A DNA stretch of 64,000 nucleotides from an uncultured Clostridia bacterium (GTDB lineage: Bacteria > Bacillota > Clostridia > Oscillospirales > Oscillospiraceae): assembly GCA_947383645.1 (NCBI GenBank), contig CANDEH010000004.1, positions 7,136 to 71,135 on the forward strand, read 5' to 3'. Position 1 is the stretch's first letter. Each line of letters opens with the position of its first letter. Shown here one piece after another: positions 1 through 9,215 of this stretch. The position numbers and the translations under genes are program-made. The notes under the pieces were generated by a model. It saw nothing but the letters and a program-made list of their open reading frames with translations, was not told where the DNA came from and did no database searches.

Positions 1-1
1 G

Positions 2-574
2 AGGCGCATCTTCTCCGACTTCGGGGAGCTGCTGTTCACCCACTTCGGTCTCAGCGGGCCGCTGGTGCTCTCCACCTCCGCCCACATGCGGGACTTTGCC
101 GGGAAGCGGTATACCGCCGTGATCGATTTGAAGCCCGCGCTGGATCCGCAGCAGCTGGACCGGCGGATTTTAGCGGACTTTGAGAAGTATCGGAACAGCG
201 ACTTCATTAACGCCCTGAACGATCTGCTGCCCCACAAGCTCATTGAGGTGTTTGTGGAGCGATCCGGCATCCCGGCCCGGTGCAAGGTGCACTCCGTCAC
301 CCGGGAGCAGCGGCAGGGGATGGCGGAGCTTTTGAAGGCCTTTCCCGTCCCCATCAGGGGCCCCAGACCGGTGGAGGAGGCCATTGTCACCGCCGGAGGT
401 GTGGCGGTGGGGGAGGTGAACCCCTCCACCATGGAGTCGAAAAAGCTCCCCGGCCTCTACTTCGCCGGGGAGGTGCTGGATGTGGACGCCTACACCGGGG
501 GATTCAACCTTCAGATCGCCTGGGCCACCGGCTATGTGGCCGGGCAGAACGCCGCCTGGGCCTCCCAGGGGTGA
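2..574 (+). CDS. HI0933/BaiN-family FAD-dependent oxidoreductase, C-terminal part
   Basis: The reading frame is open from the window edge, so the N-terminal FAD-binding part lies outside. The visible part begins within the family motif FTHFGLSGP and ends with PGLYFAGEVLDVDAYTGG followed by NLQIAWATGYVAG, the C-terminal FAD-contacting signature of HI0933-like flavoproteins (the family that includes BaiN and YtfP-type proteins). Members are soluble flavoproteins and the physiological substrate is usually unknown, so no reaction is assigned. The gene sits directly upstream of cmk and plsC, an order often seen in Clostridia. Family assignment is strong; function is not. Confidence 0.9.
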   Translation, partial: RRIFSDFGELLFTHFGLSGPLVLSTSAHMRDFAGKRYTAVIDLKPALDPQQLDRRILADFEKYRNSDFINALNDLLPHKLIEVFVERSGIPARCKVHSVTREQRQGMAELLKAFPVPIRGPRPVEEAIVTAGGVAVGEVNPSTMESKKLPGLYFAGEVLDVDAYTGGFNLQIAWATGYVAGQNAAWASQG

Positions 575-600
575 GGCGGCGGTGAAAAGGGGGAGCACCT

Positions 601-948
601 GTGAAAAAATGGTATGACGAGGAGTATGCGTTCAAAATTGAGGTTGTGGGCTTCCTGCGGGGCGACCATACGGAGCGCTACTGCCGGAACGGGGAGGAGA
701 TCGGGGACACCTACACCTGCACCTACGGCTGTCCGGTGAATGCCGCAGGTTATGGGATCTGTTCCAAGACCATGGCGGCGCTCTTTCCCCTTATGGAGGC
801 GGTCCGCAGCGGCGGCGACCTGGAGAAGGTGGGCGGCGACGGGCGATACAGCAAGACGATTGTCTGTCCGGACGGCTGCGTGATATTCCGGCTCACCGCG
901 GAGCCCCTTGGAAATGAGAACTTCTTTACCGGAAAATTCTGCGAATGA
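601..948 (+). CDS. TIGR04076 family small protein
   Basis: A 115-residue protein starting at GTG, placed 26 bases after the flavoprotein with a GGGGGAG-type ribosome site. It begins KIEVVGF, has several cysteines (YCRNG, CTYGCPVN, ICSK, CPDGC) and ends in a basic/aromatic tail. The pattern of an N-terminal beta strand, a central glycine/cysteine segment and a final CPDGCVIFRL strand matches the TIGR04076 family as I know it. The biochemical role of that family is unknown. The cysteines could bind metal or a redox centre, but this is inference. Confidence 0.7.
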   Translation: MKKWYDEEYAFKIEVVGFLRGDHTERYCRNGEEIGDTYTCTYGCPVNAAGYGICSKTMAALFPLMEAVRSGGDLEKVGGDGRYSKTIVCPDGCVIFRLTAEPLGNENFFTGKFCE

Positions 949-1028
949 CGCCCGCTCTGCCCCAGTGCCGGCAGGCGCGGGCAGGCAGACGGCGATAACC
1001 GGATATTTGGGATATGAGGTGCATAGCT

Positions 1029-1706
1029 ATGTCTGAGAAACGATACGCCGTGGCCATCGACGGACCCTCCGGGGCGGGGAAGAGCACCCTGGCCCGGGCG
1101 GCGGCCCGGGCGCTGGGCATCCTGTATGTGGATACCGGGGCCATTTACCGCACAGTGGGGCTGTACGTAAAGCAGAGGGGCGTGGAGCCGGCCAACCAGC
1201 CGGCGGTTCAGGCGCTCCTGAGAGAGATCCATATCGAGATGCGCTACGCCGGGGACGGTCTCCAGCGGATGCTTCTCTGCGGGGCCGATGTCACCGACGA
1301 GATCCGCCTGCCGGAGATCTCGGTGCTGGCCTCTCAGGTCTCCGCCATCCCCGCGGTGCGGGACTTCCTTTTAGAGATGCAGCGGGACATGGCCCGGCGG
1401 CAGAGCGTCATCATGGACGGCCGGGACATCGGCACCGTGGTGCTGCCGGCGGCAGAGGTGAAGATCTACCTCACCGCCTCCGCTCAGGAGCGGGCCCGCC
1501 GGCGGTACCTGGAGCTTCAGCAGCGGGGGACGCCCCAGGACTTCGATCAGCTCCTCCGGGAGATCGAGGAGCGGGATATGCGGGACAGGAACCGGTCCGT
1601 CGCCCCCCTCCGTCCGGCGGAGGACGCGGTGGTGCTGGACACCACCGCCTGCACCTTTGAGCAGAGTCTGGAGAAGCTGCTCGGGATTGTGAGGGCGCGG
1701 CTATGA
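1029..1706 (+). CDS. cmk: Cytidylate kinase
   Basis: Phosphorylates CMP and dCMP with ATP in pyrimidine nucleotide recycling in the cytoplasm. The 225-residue protein opens with the P-loop IDGPSGAGKST, followed by the substrate segment YVDTGAIYR, the MDGRDIGTVVLP motif and the lid-region arginines (RARRRYLEL, ERDMRDRNR). An in-frame ATG lies at 1014, but the ATG at 1029 is preferred because GAGGTG at 1016-1021 is correctly spaced from it. The stop overlaps the start of plsC by 4 bases (ATGA), which indicates translational coupling. Confidence 0.97.
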   Translation: MSEKRYAVAIDGPSGAGKSTLARAAARALGILYVDTGAIYRTVGLYVKQRGVEPANQPAVQALLREIHIEMRYAGDGLQRMLLCGADVTDEIRLPEISVLASQVSAIPAVRDFLLEMQRDMARRQSVIMDGRDIGTVVLPAAEVKIYLTASAQERARRRYLELQQRGTPQDFDQLLREIEERDMRDRNRSVAPLRPAEDAVVLDTTACTFEQSLEKLLGIVRARL

Positions 1707-2293
1707 ACTTCTTCTACCGGATAATCTACTTTATCGGCAAGCCCTTTTTCTGCCTGCTCTTTCCCTATCGAGTCCGGGGGGCGGAGCGGATCCCGGCGGG
1801 GGGGGCGGTGCTGTGTGCAAACCATGTCAGCGCCGTGGACCCGCTGATGGTGGCCGCGGCCCTGCCCCGGCGGGCCTGTCCCCGGTTCATGGGGAAGGCG
1901 GAGCTGTTTGAAAAGCCCTTTGCCGCCTGGTTTTTGCGCAAGGCGGGGGTCTTTCCTGTCCAGCGGGGGAGGGCGGACCTGGTGGCCATGAAGACCGCCC
2001 TCAAGTGTCTCCAGAACGGGGAGAAGCTGGTGATCTTTCCCGAGGGTACCCGGGTGGAGGAGGCGGGGGACACCTCCGCCAAAACCGGGGCCGTGATGCT
2101 CTCCAGCCGTACCGGCGCGCCCATCGTGCCGGTCTACTGCGGGGAGAAGCGGAAGTTTCTGCGCCGGACCACCATCGTTTTTGGCGAGCCCTACTCCCCC
2201 CAGTTTGCCGGGCGGCGGCCCACGGCTGAGGAGCAGCGCCGCTGCGCCGAGGAACTGCTGGAGAAAATCTACCGCTTGAAGGAGGCCGTGTGA
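1703..2293 (+). CDS. plsC: 1-acyl-sn-glycerol-3-phosphate acyltransferase
   Basis: A 196-residue PlsC-family membrane-associated acyltransferase that makes phosphatidic acid from lysophosphatidic acid. The catalytic HX4D motif appears as NHVSAVDP, the second block as FPVQRGRAD, and the FPEGTR motif follows. A hydrophobic N-terminal segment (FYRIIYFIGKPFFCLLF) would anchor it. The gene is coupled to cmk upstream, and its TGA overlaps the ATG of ispH-rpsA as TGATG. The cmk-plsC-ispH order is typical for clostridia. Confidence 0.95.
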   Translation: MNFFYRIIYFIGKPFFCLLFPYRVRGAERIPAGGAVLCANHVSAVDPLMVAAALPRRACPRFMGKAELFEKPFAAWFLRKAGVFPVQRGRADLVAMKTALKCLQNGEKLVIFPEGTRVEEAGDTSAKTGAVMLSSRTGAPIVPVYCGEKRKFLRRTTIVFGEPYSPQFAGRRPTAEEQRRCAEELLEKIYRLKEAV

Positions 2294-4224
2294 TGGAGGT
2301 GGTGCTGGCGAAGTCCGCCGGCTTTTGCTACGGCGTCCACCGGGCGGTAGAGATGACGGAGCAGGCGGCGGCGGCAGGACAGTCTCCGGTGATGCTGGGC
2401 AGCGTTATTCACAACCACCATGTCATCGACGCCCTGCTCCGCCAGGGGGCGCGGGTCGTCGATTCTCCGGAGGAGGTGGAGCCGGGAGAGGTCGTGGTCA
2501 TCCGGGCCCACGGAGTGGGGGAGGCGACCTATCGCGCTCTGGAGGCAAAGGGGGCGAAGATCATTGACGGCACCTGCCCCCACGTGCGAAAAATTCAGGA
2601 GATTGCCCGGGAGGCGGCCGGGGAGGGCCGTCAGATGGTCCTCATTGGCTCCCCCAGCCATCCGGAGGTCCAGGGTATCTGCGGCTGGGGAAAGGACGTT
2701 TTGGTATTTTCGGGCCCGGAAGAGGTTGAAAATTGGCTGAAAAGCTCTGATGACGTTATTTCTGTTCCGATTACCATGGCGGCCCAGACTACCCAGCTCC
2801 AAGGAATTTGGGAAAGTTCTTGGAAATTGATAAAAAAACAGTGTACAAATCTGAAAAAGTTTGATACAATATGTAGTGCTACGCAGAAACGTCAGACGGA
2901 GGCGGCAGAAATTGCCGCCGGCGTGGACGTGATGGTGGTGGTCGGCGACCGTCAAAGCGCCAACAGCCGGCATCTCTATGAGCTGTGTCAGGAGCGATGC
3001 GGACACGTTTTCCTGATTGAGAACGTGGATGAAATCCCAACGGACAAGCTTGCCGGATGCCGGAAAGCTGGGCTGACCGCGGGCGCGTCCACTCCTGCGA
3101 GCATCATAAAGGAGGTCGACAAGACGATGAGCGAAGAAAAAATCATGAGCGAGAGCACCGAAAATTTTGCCGAAATGTTTGAACAGTATACCAATACTTT
3201 GCATACAGGAGATAAGGTCACCGGTGTGGTCACGGCAATCACCCCCACCGAGGTCCACGTGGATCTGGGCTGCAAGCAGGCCGGGTACATCCCCATGGAC
3301 CAGCTGACCGATGATCCGGACGCCAAGGTGGAGGATATTGTCAAGGTCGGCGATGAGGTGGAGCTGTTCGTGGTTCGCGTCAATGACGTGGAGGGTTACG
3401 CCACCCTGTCTAAAAAGCGCCTGGACGCCAACAAGATCTGGGACGTGTTGGAGGAGGCCATGGAAAACAAGACCGTGGTGGAGGGCGTTGTTTCCGAGGA
3501 GAACAAGGGCGGCATCGTCGTCTTTATCAAGGGCGCCCGGGTCTTTGTTCCCGCCTCCCAGTCCGGCCTGCCCCGCGATGCGGAGATGAGCCAGCTGCTC
3601 AAGCAGAAGGTTCAGATGCGCATTACCGAGGTCAACCGTGCCCGCCGCCGCGTGGTGGGTTCCATCCGCGCTGTGCAGTATGAGGCCCGTCAGGCTGCCG
3701 CTGCCGCCGTGTGGGAGGGCATCGAGGTCGGCAAGCGCTACACCGGCACCGTCAAGAGCATGACCAGCTACGGCGTGTTCGTGGACATCGGCGGCGTGGA
3801 CGGCATGGTACATATCTCCGACCTCAGCTGGAGCCGGATCAAGACCCCCGCCGAGATCGTGAAGGTGGGCGATACCCTGGAGGTGTACGTGATCTCCTTC
3901 GACAAGGAGAAGCGCAAGATCTCCCTGGGCGTGAAGGATCGCTCCATGAACCCCTGGGAGAAGTTTATGGAGACCTACAAGGTGGGCGACGTGGCCAATG
4001 TGAAGATCGTCAACATCCGCTCTTTCGGCGCCTTTGCCGAGGTGGTGCCCGGTGTGGACGGCCTGATCCACATCTCCCAGATTGCCGACCGCCGGATCGA
4101 GAGTCCGAACGAGTGCCTCAGTGAGGGCGAGATGGTAGACGCCAAGATCATTGAGGTGGACGAGGAGAAGAAGAAGATCTCCCTGAGCATCCGCGCCCTG
4201 CTGGGCGCTGCTTCCGAGGAGTAA
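2293..4224 (+). CDS. ispH: Bifunctional IspH (HMBPP reductase) - ribosomal protein S1 fusion
   Basis: A single 643-residue frame joins two proteins. Residues 1 to about 280 are 4-hydroxy-3-methylbut-2-enyl diphosphate reductase, the last step of the MEP isoprenoid pathway. Its three iron-sulfur cysteines lie in AGFCYGV, GTCPHV and TICSATQKRQ, and the proton-relay glutamate in SHPEVQG. From about residue 290 there are four S1 RNA-binding repeats (starting near VTGVVTAI, VEGVVSEE, YTGTVKSM and ANVKIVNI). The S1 part probably binds mRNA on the ribosome. The fusion is established in many clostridia. The start overlaps the plsC stop as TGATG; a GTG one codon earlier (2290) is less likely. A strong terminator follows. 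Confidence 0.96.
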   Translation: MEVVLAKSAGFCYGVHRAVEMTEQAAAAGQSPVMLGSVIHNHHVIDALLRQGARVVDSPEEVEPGEVVVIRAHGVGEATYRALEAKGAKIIDGTCPHVRKIQEIAREAAGEGRQMVLIGSPSHPEVQGICGWGKDVLVFSGPEEVENWLKSSDDVISVPITMAAQTTQLQGIWESSWKLIKKQCTNLKKFDTICSATQKRQTEAAEIAAGVDVMVVVGDRQSANSRHLYELCQERCGHVFLIENVDEIPTDKLAGCRKAGLTAGASTPASIIKEVDKTMSEEKIMSESTENFAEMFEQYTNTLHTGDKVTGVVTAITPTEVHVDLGCKQAGYIPMDQLTDDPDAKVEDIVKVGDEVELFVVRVNDVEGYATLSKKRLDANKIWDVLEEAMENKTVVEGVVSEENKGGIVVFIKGARVFVPASQSGLPRDAEMSQLLKQKVQMRITEVNRARRRVVGSIRAVQYEARQAAAAAVWEGIEVGKRYTGTVKSMTSYGVFVDIGGVDGMVHISDLSWSRIKTPAEIVKVGDTLEVYVISFDKEKRKISLGVKDRSMNPWEKFMETYKVGDVANVKIVNIRSFGAFAEVVPGVDGLIHISQIADRRIESPNECLSEGEMVDAKIIEVDEEKKKISLSIRALLGAASEE

Positions 4225-4252
4225 TCCCGCGCGGAGTAAAGACGCAGAGACA

Positions 4253-4285
4253 AGAGGCAGACGGCAAGACCGTCTGCCTCTTTTT
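4253..4285 (+). terminator. Rho-independent terminator after ispH-rpsA
   Basis: A perfect 12-bp stem (AGAGGCAGACGG, loop CAAGA, then its complement) is followed by TTTTT. It lies 28 bases after the ispH-rpsA stop codon and closes the housekeeping block before the mobile-element region. Confidence 0.95.
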
Positions 4286-4614
4286 ATGTATTCTGGGGAG
4301 AGAGGCGGCGGTGCGCAGGACTGAATTGACCGCCGGTTCAGACGGGCTGTGTACAACAGGGAGGCTTCCGTATCCGACGAAATTTATGCAAGGGCACAGG
4401 GGATGTGGTCAAGAGGGGAGGAGCAGATCCGTTCCCAACAGGCCGCGATACTGCGGCAGGGAGTGGGCAGATATTCCTATGCGGCCTTATGCAGCCACAG
4501 CTGCCTGTCTCCGGTCAACGAGATGCACAGTCTTTTAATCTGTGCCGGATGGGTGTGCCCCGCCAGGCATTTTTCCTTTTCAAAATCATATCCATGAACT
4601 GAGGTGATGTAATT
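4286..4614. other. Intergenic stretch at left edge of mobile-element region, no gene supported
   Basis: About 330 bases with several overlapping short open frames, none having both a ribosome site and a recognisable product. The base composition is less GC-rich and less codon-biased than the neighbouring housekeeping gene. It may hold decayed element DNA or an attachment site, but no repeat partner could be located by eye. Confidence 0.4.
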
Positions 4615-4809
4615 TTGGAAAGCGCACAGCGAGAACTGGTCAGCGTCCTCCTGGAGGCAATTTATACCCGCGGTCTTCTGTCAAAAACCGCCTATTTGAA
4701 CGCCATGGATTTTGTGCATTCCATGGTGGACTTGCCGGAGCTTTTCCGGTATCCCGTGTGCTTGACAGAGGAGGTGAGCGGACATGAATGTGCTCAGGAT
4801 ACGCAATGA
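4615..4809 (+). CDS. Small protein upstream of site-specific recombinase
   Basis: A 64-residue protein starting at TTG after GAGGTGATG. It contains LLEAIYTRGLLSKTAYLNAMDFVHS and ends in a polar tail. I recall closely similar small proteins encoded directly before serine recombinases in gut Firmicute integrative elements, but no function is known to me. Its end overlaps the recombinase start by 26 bases, suggesting coupled translation. The short helical composition could suit an accessory DNA-binding role, which is inference only. Confidence 0.55.
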   Translation: MESAQRELVSVLLEAIYTRGLLSKTAYLNAMDFVHSMVDLPELFRYPVCLTEEVSGHECAQDTQ

Positions 4810-5461
4810 GATGCGGAACGGGAAGACCATCTTCGACCTGCCCCTGCGGGTCACCTTCTATGCGCGGGTCTCCACCGACAAGGACGAGCAGCTGAGCGGT
4901 CTGGAAAACCAGGTGCAGTATTACACCGAGCTGATCCAGTCAAAACCCGACTGGACTTTTGTACCCGGGTACATCGATGAGGGCGTCAGCGGCGCCAGTA
5001 CAAAAAAGCGGGACAGCTTCCTTCGGATGATAGAGGACGCCAAAGCGGGGCGGTTCGACTTTATCATCACGAAGGAGATATCCCGCTTTTCCCGTTCCAC
5101 CCTGGACAGCATCCAGTACACCCAGGAGCTGCTGGAGCACGACGTAGGGGTGCTGTTCCAGAACGACAACATCAACACGCTGGACAGCGACAGCGAGTTT
5201 CGCCTGGTGGTCATGGCCGGGGTGGCCCAGGACGAGGTGCGCAAGCTGTCCGAGCGGCTGAAATTCGGCTTCCGGCAGGCCATCAAAAACGGCCACGTGC
5301 TGGGCAACGACAAGCTGTGGGGCTACGACAAAAAGGATTGCGTGCTGACCGTCAACGAGGCGGAGGCCCAGGTGGTGCGGCGCATTTTCGACCTCTACGC
5401 CAACCAGGAAATGGGTATCCGTCGTATCTCCCAGACCATGTCAGCGCCAGAGAAAAGATGA
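4784..5461 (+). pseudogene. Large serine recombinase, N-terminal fragment cut by IS21
   Basis: The first about 218 residues of a resolvase/invertase-type site-specific recombinase. The catalytic serine lies in FYARVSTDKDEQ, the following helix carries the expected LENQVQYY, and the SRFSRSTLDSI and DEVRKLSERLKFGF blocks complete the catalytic domain. The start of the DNA-binding recombinase domain is present (LWGYDK, AQVVRRIFDLYA). The frame then leaves the family pattern after GIRRISQT near base 5438, where IS21-type sequence begins, and stops at 5461. A full-length protein would be about 500 residues, so the C-terminal zinc and coiled-coil regions are lost and no downstream remnant is seen. 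Confidence 0.88.
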
Positions 5462-5578
5462 AAGAAGACGCCGAGGAAAAAATGAAGTTTTGTGGCGAAG
5501 GAGGTGAAAAAAAGATAGACTCCCACTGGGGCAAAAAGAGGCTGGAAAGGGAGTCGGAACATAAAAGAAGAAGTACGG

Positions 5579-6774
5579 ATGGACATACGAAGTGATTTTC
5601 AAAAGGGGCTGAGCTATGTGGAGCTGGGAAAGAAGTACCACATGGATCTGCGGACAGCAAAGCGGTACGCGCAGTCGCCGGAGAAGCCGGAGTACACACT
5701 GAGCGAGCCAAAGCCCACAAAGATGGATCCGTATAAACAGATCGTGGACGAATGGCTGGCGGAAGCGCCGTACTCGGCGAGGCGGATTCTGGAGAAGCTG
5801 CGGGAGATGGGATTTGACGGGAGCTACAGCATTGTGAAGGCGTATGTAATCAGCCAGAAGCTGGACTTGAACGAGAACGGTTCGAGACGATGCCGGGGAA
5901 GCAGGAACAGATGGACTGGGGGTACTTCGAGGATCACCTGGTATACGAGGACGGGAAGTGGAAGAAGCTGTACTGTTTCCTCATGATACTGGGATATTCG
6001 CGGATGCGGTACATCGAATTTGTAACGGATATGAGCACAAATACGCTGATACGGTGCCATCAAAACGCGTTTCGGTACTTTGGGGGATACCCGGAGGAGA
6101 TTCTGTACGATAACATAAAGCAGGTGGTGATCAAGCGGCTTTTGAAGCAGGAGGACACCACGCTGGACCGGCAGTTTGAGGACTTCGCGGGCTTCTATGG
6201 CTTCAAGCCCATCCTGTGCCGGTCGTACCGGGGCCAGACGAAGGGGAAGGTGGAGCGGACGGTGCAGTTCATGCGGGACAATTTCATGGTGGGCATCAAG
6301 TACAACCGCCTTGCGGACTTAAATGGACAGGCCCTGGCCTGGTGCAATAAGGTGAACGGGAACGTACACGCCACTACTAACGAGATCCCCTCTGAGCGGT
6401 TGAAAAAAGAGGGCCTGAGCCCCCTTTCCCGGAAATACATCATCGACAAGATCAATTTGAGGCGGGTACAAAAAGACTGTCTCATCTCCTACGCCGGAAA
6501 TCAGTACTCCGTGCCAGCGGAGTACATCGGCAAAGATGTGGCAGTCGTGGCCCTCGACAGTATGCTGGCGGCCTACTATGAAGGCAAGCAGATCGCTCTG
6601 CACCGAATATCGTATCAAAGGAAGGACATGGTTGTCAATCCTCAGCATTACCGAAGGCTTACGCTGAAACAGACGATGGATGCAGAAAATGTTCTGCTGG
6701 AACAGGGCAAAGTGATAGATTTCCCCTTGAAGCCCTCCGATTTGTCCAGATATGACGAGGTGCTGTATGACTGA
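5579..6774 (+). pseudogene. istA: IS21 transposase IstA, frameshifted
   Basis: The N-terminal part (helix-turn-helix, GLSYVELGKKYHMDLRTAKRY) is read in one frame to about base 5878. The rest, starting RFETMPGKQEQMDWGYFEDH, is read in another frame from about 5878. Compared with the usual family text between LNEN and RFETMPGK, about 10 bases are missing (from memory of the family). The catalytic core is otherwise well kept: DWGYFED, FVTD and GKVERTVQ. The integrase core and C-terminal SVPAEYIGK domain remain readable to 6774. Unless frameshifting rescues it, no full IstA can be made. Confidence 0.85.
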
Positions 6775-7551
6775 ATTTACTGTGGACAGGCTGCGGGAAA
6801 ACCTGGAAAGCCTCAAGATGAAGAACATCCTGGAGATTCTGGATAACTATCTGGAACGGGCTGTGGCGGAGAATCTCAACATTGTGGATGTTTTGGATCA
6901 TATCTTTGCCGAAGAAGCCAAATCCAAGCGGAAACGGGCCTATGAGAAACAAATCCAGATGTCCGGCTTCCCCATCAAGAAACCCCTGGATGACTTTGAT
7001 TTCTTTTTCCAACCCTCCATAGATAAGCGCCAGATCGACGAACTGGCCACCTGGAAAACGGAAATGTGGTATTCCTCGGGCCGCCTGGTGTAGGCAAAAC
7101 CCATCTGGCCTCCGCCCTAGGCCTTGTGGCGGCCCAGCACCGCTTTTCCACCTACTACGTCAACTGCCAACAGCTCATTGAGCAGCTTAAGAAGGCCCAT
7201 TTCGAGAACCGTTTGCTGGACAAACTCAGGGTCTTGTCCAAGTACAGGATGCTCATCATAGACGAGATTGGTTATCTCCCCATGGACATCCTGGGAGCTA
7301 TCCTGTTCTTCCAACTCATTGCCAGGCGGTATGAGAAGACGTCTACCGTCTTTACCTCCAACAAGACCTTCTCCCAGTGGAACGAGGTCTTTACAGACGT
7401 CACTATAGCCTCCGCAATTTTGGACCGCGTCCTGCATCACTGCCCTGTCATCAACATCAAGGGTGAGTCCTACCACCTGAAGGAGTGCAAGGAATTTGTG
7501 CGCCAGAAGCACCAAATTTTGAACTCACTTTTCGAGCAAGGAAGTACCTGA
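6767..7551 (+). pseudogene. istB: IS21 helper ATPase IstB, frameshifted
   Basis: Starts at ATG 6767, overlapping the end of istA by 8 bases as usual in IS21 elements. The N-terminal part (LRENLESLKMKNILEILDNYLE) runs in one frame to about 7052, then the frame changes. The ATPase core follows with Walker [15 protein letters not shown] and Walker B LIIDEIGYLPMD. Family members carry a few extra residues between IDELAT and ENxNVVFLG, so about 10 bases seem deleted there. The matching lesion size in istA is notable. Confidence 0.87.
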
Positions 7552-7598
7552 TTTTGTTACCCCCCGCCGAAAAACGACAAAATTTGTTCGGCGTTTCC

Positions 7599-7865
7599 TT
7601 ACAATTTCAGATTGGCGTTGACACCGCGAATCCGGGCTGCATTGGTCTCATCCGGCGCAACAGGCACCACTCCTACCTGGGGCTGTCCCTCAATATACTT
7701 TTCCGCGATGTCTTTCACATCGCAATCCCGGTATTCCTCCAGACAGCTTTTCATGATCCATGCCAAGATGCTCTTTTCGGACAGGAGCCGCTTGCAGGAA
7801 ACATCGAGTTTTGCGTTATCGCTGGTGGCGTGGATATCCTCAGCAATGGGTGTGTTTGTCTCCAT
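7599..7865 (-). pseudogene. PD-(D/E)XK nuclease-family transposase-like protein, N-terminal fragment
   Basis: An 88-residue frame starting METNTPIAEDIHATSDNAK. This matches, from memory, the N-terminus of a family of predicted PD-(D/E)XK nuclease-fold proteins (Rpn-like) abundant in gut Clostridia, where full members are over 250 residues. The match ends at about residue 85, where the frame runs into the right end of the IS21 element and its stop is formed by the IS terminus. The catalytic core is missing. A ribosome site (AGGAAG) precedes the start. Function is lost. Confidence 0.7.
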
Positions 7866-7946
7866 ATCTGCTTTCTTCCTGTCTCTGTCTGTATTCTACC
7901 ACAGGCTGCAAAAAAAATCTACCGCTTTTATTTTGGAAAAGGCACC

Positions 7947-9128
7947 CTATCGCTCCTGTTCAGAGCGCTTTTTTCTGTTTTCCCGGACTGGCTCCAGATC
8001 CAAAAGCTGCCGCACCCGCTTCTGCACATGGCGCTCTATGGCCGTCAGCCGGTCCTCCGGAAGATTCAGCTTGGGATGGCGCTGGAACGTAAAGCCGATC
8101 AGCCTGCGGAGCTGCTCCCTCTGGAGCGGCCCCATGACCTCCCGGCAGACGCTCTCGAAGCTGACCCCATAGGCCGTCCCCCGCGTCCTGGCGTAGCTGT
8201 CCAGATCCTTCCAATCGTCCGGCATGGCGAAATTAAACAGCGACAGCCCGTTGTCAAATACCGGGGCGGCCCCCAGCAATGCGCCGCTGTGGTTGTCCCG
8301 CAGAACGCCGAAGTTGCCAAAATGCCGGTCCTCGTTGTAGATCACCGCATCAAAGACCAGCATACTCCTGATTTCCTCGTATGCCTCCGTCCCCAGCTTC
8401 TCGTAATACTCCAGGCAGGCTTTCAGCCCACCCTCCCGGACGATCCGGCCAATGGAGATATATGCTGTGTCGATGTCCGTGAACAGCTTGCATCGGGAGG
8501 CCAGGATACCCTTCCAGTTCTCCAACTCATAGCGCACCGCGTGGAGGCCCATGGTCTGGGCGATCTGACTGGCATAGAACTCGCTGTACGGCTCGTTCCC
8601 CGCGTTGGCCGCACCGGAGGTGCCGCCTTTGTACAGGTAGATACCGTCCCCCTCGATAAACCGCCAGCCCTTGGGCAGCATCCCGTTGGTGGTCAACTCC
8701 GGCGAGGTGGTGAAGGCGGCGTCGCTCTGTCCGATCCCCGTGTAGGCCACCAGGGACAAAATCTCCGAAAAGCGGTTTTCATACAGATTATATTGCGCAA
8801 ATGTCCCCGCAAACCCCTGGGGTACGACCCAGAAGCTGTCATTCAGGGACAGGCCCTTGCACACATCAATGATCCCCTTGGTGTCGTTGACGCTCAGCCC
8901 GAAGGTCTTGAGAATCTCGGCAACATAGGCACGGTTCTTGGGAATCACCCGCCGCCGCAGCCACTTCAGCAGTCCCTCATTGCTCAGTTCCATGTCCAGC
9001 GGGAACCGGTTGCGTTCCGCCTGGTCGATCTCATGGATCTCGGCTTTCAAGCCCTCGATGCCGTGCTCAGACAGGGAGAACGTCAACAGATCGGTATCAT
9101 AAAGCCGAAGAATATATTCCTGGTCCAT
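7947..9128 (-). CDS. HipA-like serine/threonine kinase
   Basis: A 393-residue protein with the HipA-type catalytic core. IYNEDRHFGNFGVL is the catalytic-loop signature and PVFDNGLSLF the metal-binding segment that follows. ATP-contacting features earlier in the protein include DGIYLYKGG. The ATG at 9128 is chosen over the more upstream frame because AAGGAGGG lies 5 bases before it. Classical HipA kinases phosphorylate a tRNA synthetase and pair with a HipB antitoxin. No HipB-like gene lies next to this one, and the N-terminal region differs from E. coli HipA. It may be cargo of the decayed element. It looks intact. Confidence 0.8.
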   Translation of the reverse strand: MDQEYILRLYDTDLLTFSLSEHGIEGLKAEIHEIDQAERNRFPLDMELSNEGLLKWLRRRVIPKNRAYVAEILKTFGLSVNDTKGIIDVCKGLSLNDSFWVVPQGFAGTFAQYNLYENRFSEILSLVAYTGIGQSDAAFTTSPELTTNGMLPKGWRFIEGDGIYLYKGGTSGAANAGNEPYSEFYASQIAQTMGLHAVRYELENWKGILASRCKLFTDIDTAYISIGRIVREGGLKACLEYYEKLGTEAYEEIRSMLVFDAVIYNEDRHFGNFGVLRDNHSGALLGAAPVFDNGLSLFNFAMPDDWKDLDSYARTRGTAYGVSFESVCREVMGPLQREQLRRLIGFTFQRHPKLNLPEDRLTAIERHVQKRVRQLLDLEPVRENRKKRSEQER

Positions 9129-9215
9129 CCCCTGCCCTCCTTGCACTGTTTTCCTCATTATAGCGAATTTGTGCCGAAAAGTAAACGGAGATTTTGCGCC
9201 GGGATGTCCTTTTCG

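Larger units (their letters stand above)
5439..7603 (+). mobile_element. IS21-family insertion sequence, both genes frameshifted
   Basis: The element holds the istA-istB gene pair in the family order. The proposed left end is TGTCAG at 5439 and the proposed right end is the complementary TGTAAG read inward from 7603. The two ends share only short blocks (TGT, AG, CGCC), so the termini are approximate. The flanking bases do not form a target-site duplication, and the left and right flanks belong to different genes in opposite orientation. This suggests that the element took part in a deletion or rearrangement after insertion. Confidence 0.75.

Noticed and set aside
170..598. Long minus-strand reading frame opposite the flavoprotein gene
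   Set aside because: It mirrors the codon pattern of the plus-strand gene in GC-rich DNA, has no ribosome site and shows no family motif. The same applies to the 695-codon minus frame opposite ispH-rpsA, the 684-codon one opposite lon and the 725-codon one opposite the RND gene.
4311..4602. Three overlapping short plus-strand frames after the ispH-rpsA terminator
   Set aside because: None has a ribosome site or recognisable product, and they overlap one another in all three frames. The stretch was described as intergenic.
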